Source: Achromobacter pestifer (GTDB taxonomy: Bacteria > Pseudomonadota > Gammaproteobacteria > Burkholderiales > Burkholderiaceae_B). From it: a stretch of DNA of 64,000 bases. The stretch covers positions 806,001 through 870,000 of the forward strand of contig NZ_CP053985.1 in the NCBI RefSeq assembly GCF_013267355.1, written 5' to 3'. The translations under genes were made by a program, and so were the position numbers. Positions within the stretch are counted from its first letter, which is position 1, and every line of letters starts with the position of its first letter. Of this stretch, positions 63,618 to 64,000 are shown piece by piece. The notes beneath the pieces were generated by a model, which had not been told where the DNA came from, ran no database searches, and saw only the letters and a list, made by a program, of their open reading frames with translations.

Positions 63618-64000
63618 ATGGACGAAACTCTCACCAAAATGGCGTTGGACTACCACGCCTACCCCACGCCCGGCAAAATCTCGGTCACCCCGACCAAGAC
63701 GCTGGCCAACCAGGACGACCTGTCCCTGGCCTACTCCCCCGGCGTGGCGGCCGCCTGCATGGCCATCTTCGAGCAGGGCGATGACGCCGCCTCGAAGTAC
63801 ACCTCGCGCGGCAACCTGGTGGGCGTGATCACCAACGGCACCGCCGTGCTGGGCCTGGGCAACATCGGCCCGCTGGCCGCCAAGCCCGTGATGGAAGGCA
63901 AGGGCTGCCTGTTCAAGAAGTTCGCCGGCATCGACGTGTTCGACATCGAACTGGCCGAGAACGACCCGGACAAGCTGGTCGACATCATCGCGGCGCTGGA
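63618..64000 (+). CDS. maeB: NADP-dependent malic enzyme, N-terminal part (3' end outside window)
   Basis: 127 residues are visible. The malic-enzyme N-terminal domain is unmistakable: [39 protein letters not shown] and [11 protein letters not shown]. It decarboxylates malate to pyruvate. The MaeB class normally carries a phosphotransacetylase-like C-terminal half, which would lie beyond the window. Confidence 0.93.
   Translation, partial: MDETLTKMALDYHAYPTPGKISVTPTKTLANQDDLSLAYSPGVAAACMAIFEQGDDAASKYTSRGNLVGVITNGTAVLGLGNIGPLAAKPVMEGKGCLFKKFAGIDVFDIELAENDPDKLVDIIAAL

Overview
The window is a GC-rich stretch of about 64 kb from a betaproteobacterial chromosome. The best fit is Alcaligenaceae, Achromobacter or a close relative. 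This is inferred from gene content: an FtrABCD iron transporter of the Bordetella type, a phaC-phaB-phaR cluster, a sucA-sucB-lpd operon, two tandem cyanophycin synthetases, and a second homodimeric 2-oxoacid dehydrogenase E1. There are no rRNA or tRNA genes, CRISPR arrays, insertion sequences or phage genes. Genes are dense, with short intergenic gaps and many clear rho-independent terminators.

Layout. (1) 1-4.2 kb: the end of nfrB and all of nfrA (phage N4 adsorption/exopolysaccharide-type envelope system), then a convergent DUF4434 lipoprotein and a YidB protein. (2) 4.3-7.6 kb: a lytic transglycosylase, a ferritin-like DUF455 protein and a FemAB/GNAT-like acyltransferase. (3) 7.6-15.9 kb: a cyanophycin module. 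A DUF1854 protein and an ABC exporter with an N-terminal zinc ribbon diverge from two full-length cyanophycin synthetases whose active-site motifs have decayed in complementary domains. (4) 16-17.3 kb: a 39-residue lipoprotein missed by ordinary gene calling, and a CsbD/DUF1328/BON stress operon. (5) 17.4-21.6 kb: a PhzF-like protein and ftrABCD (acid/ferrous iron uptake). (6) 21.7-26.1 kb: a secreted Ntn amidase and the PHB genes phaR, phaB, phaC. (7) 26.2-38 kb: housekeeping genes (pgeF, rluD, bamD, a DinG-family helicase, tex, trpS), a GlxA-type regulator with a divergent MFS transporter, and an unrecognised small protein. (8) 38-45.2 kb: an iron-starvation block made of FecI sigma factor, FecR, a TonB receptor with signalling domain, and a translationally coupled DUF4198-DUF3649-PepSY-DUF3325 operon. 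Candidate Fur boxes precede both transcription units. (9) 45.3-52.2 kb: zapE and the complete 2-oxoglutarate dehydrogenase operon. (10) 52.5-54.2 kb: an Lrp-type regulator divergent from a true ACC deaminase. (11) 54.4-60.5 kb: ureide catabolism (PuuE allantoinase, a UraD-AllC fusion, an atypical M20 hydrolase) and a convergent OPT transporter. (12) 60.7-64 kb: an AceE/MdeB-type E1 and the start of a malic enzyme.

How they fit together: much of the window concerns nitrogen and carbon storage or scavenging (cyanophycin, PHB, ureides, ACC) and iron acquisition. ACC deaminase makes 2-oxobutyrate, a plausible substrate for the nearby orphan E1. The most unusual observation is the pair of cyanophycin synthetases, which looks like a division of labour between two partly degenerate paralogues.
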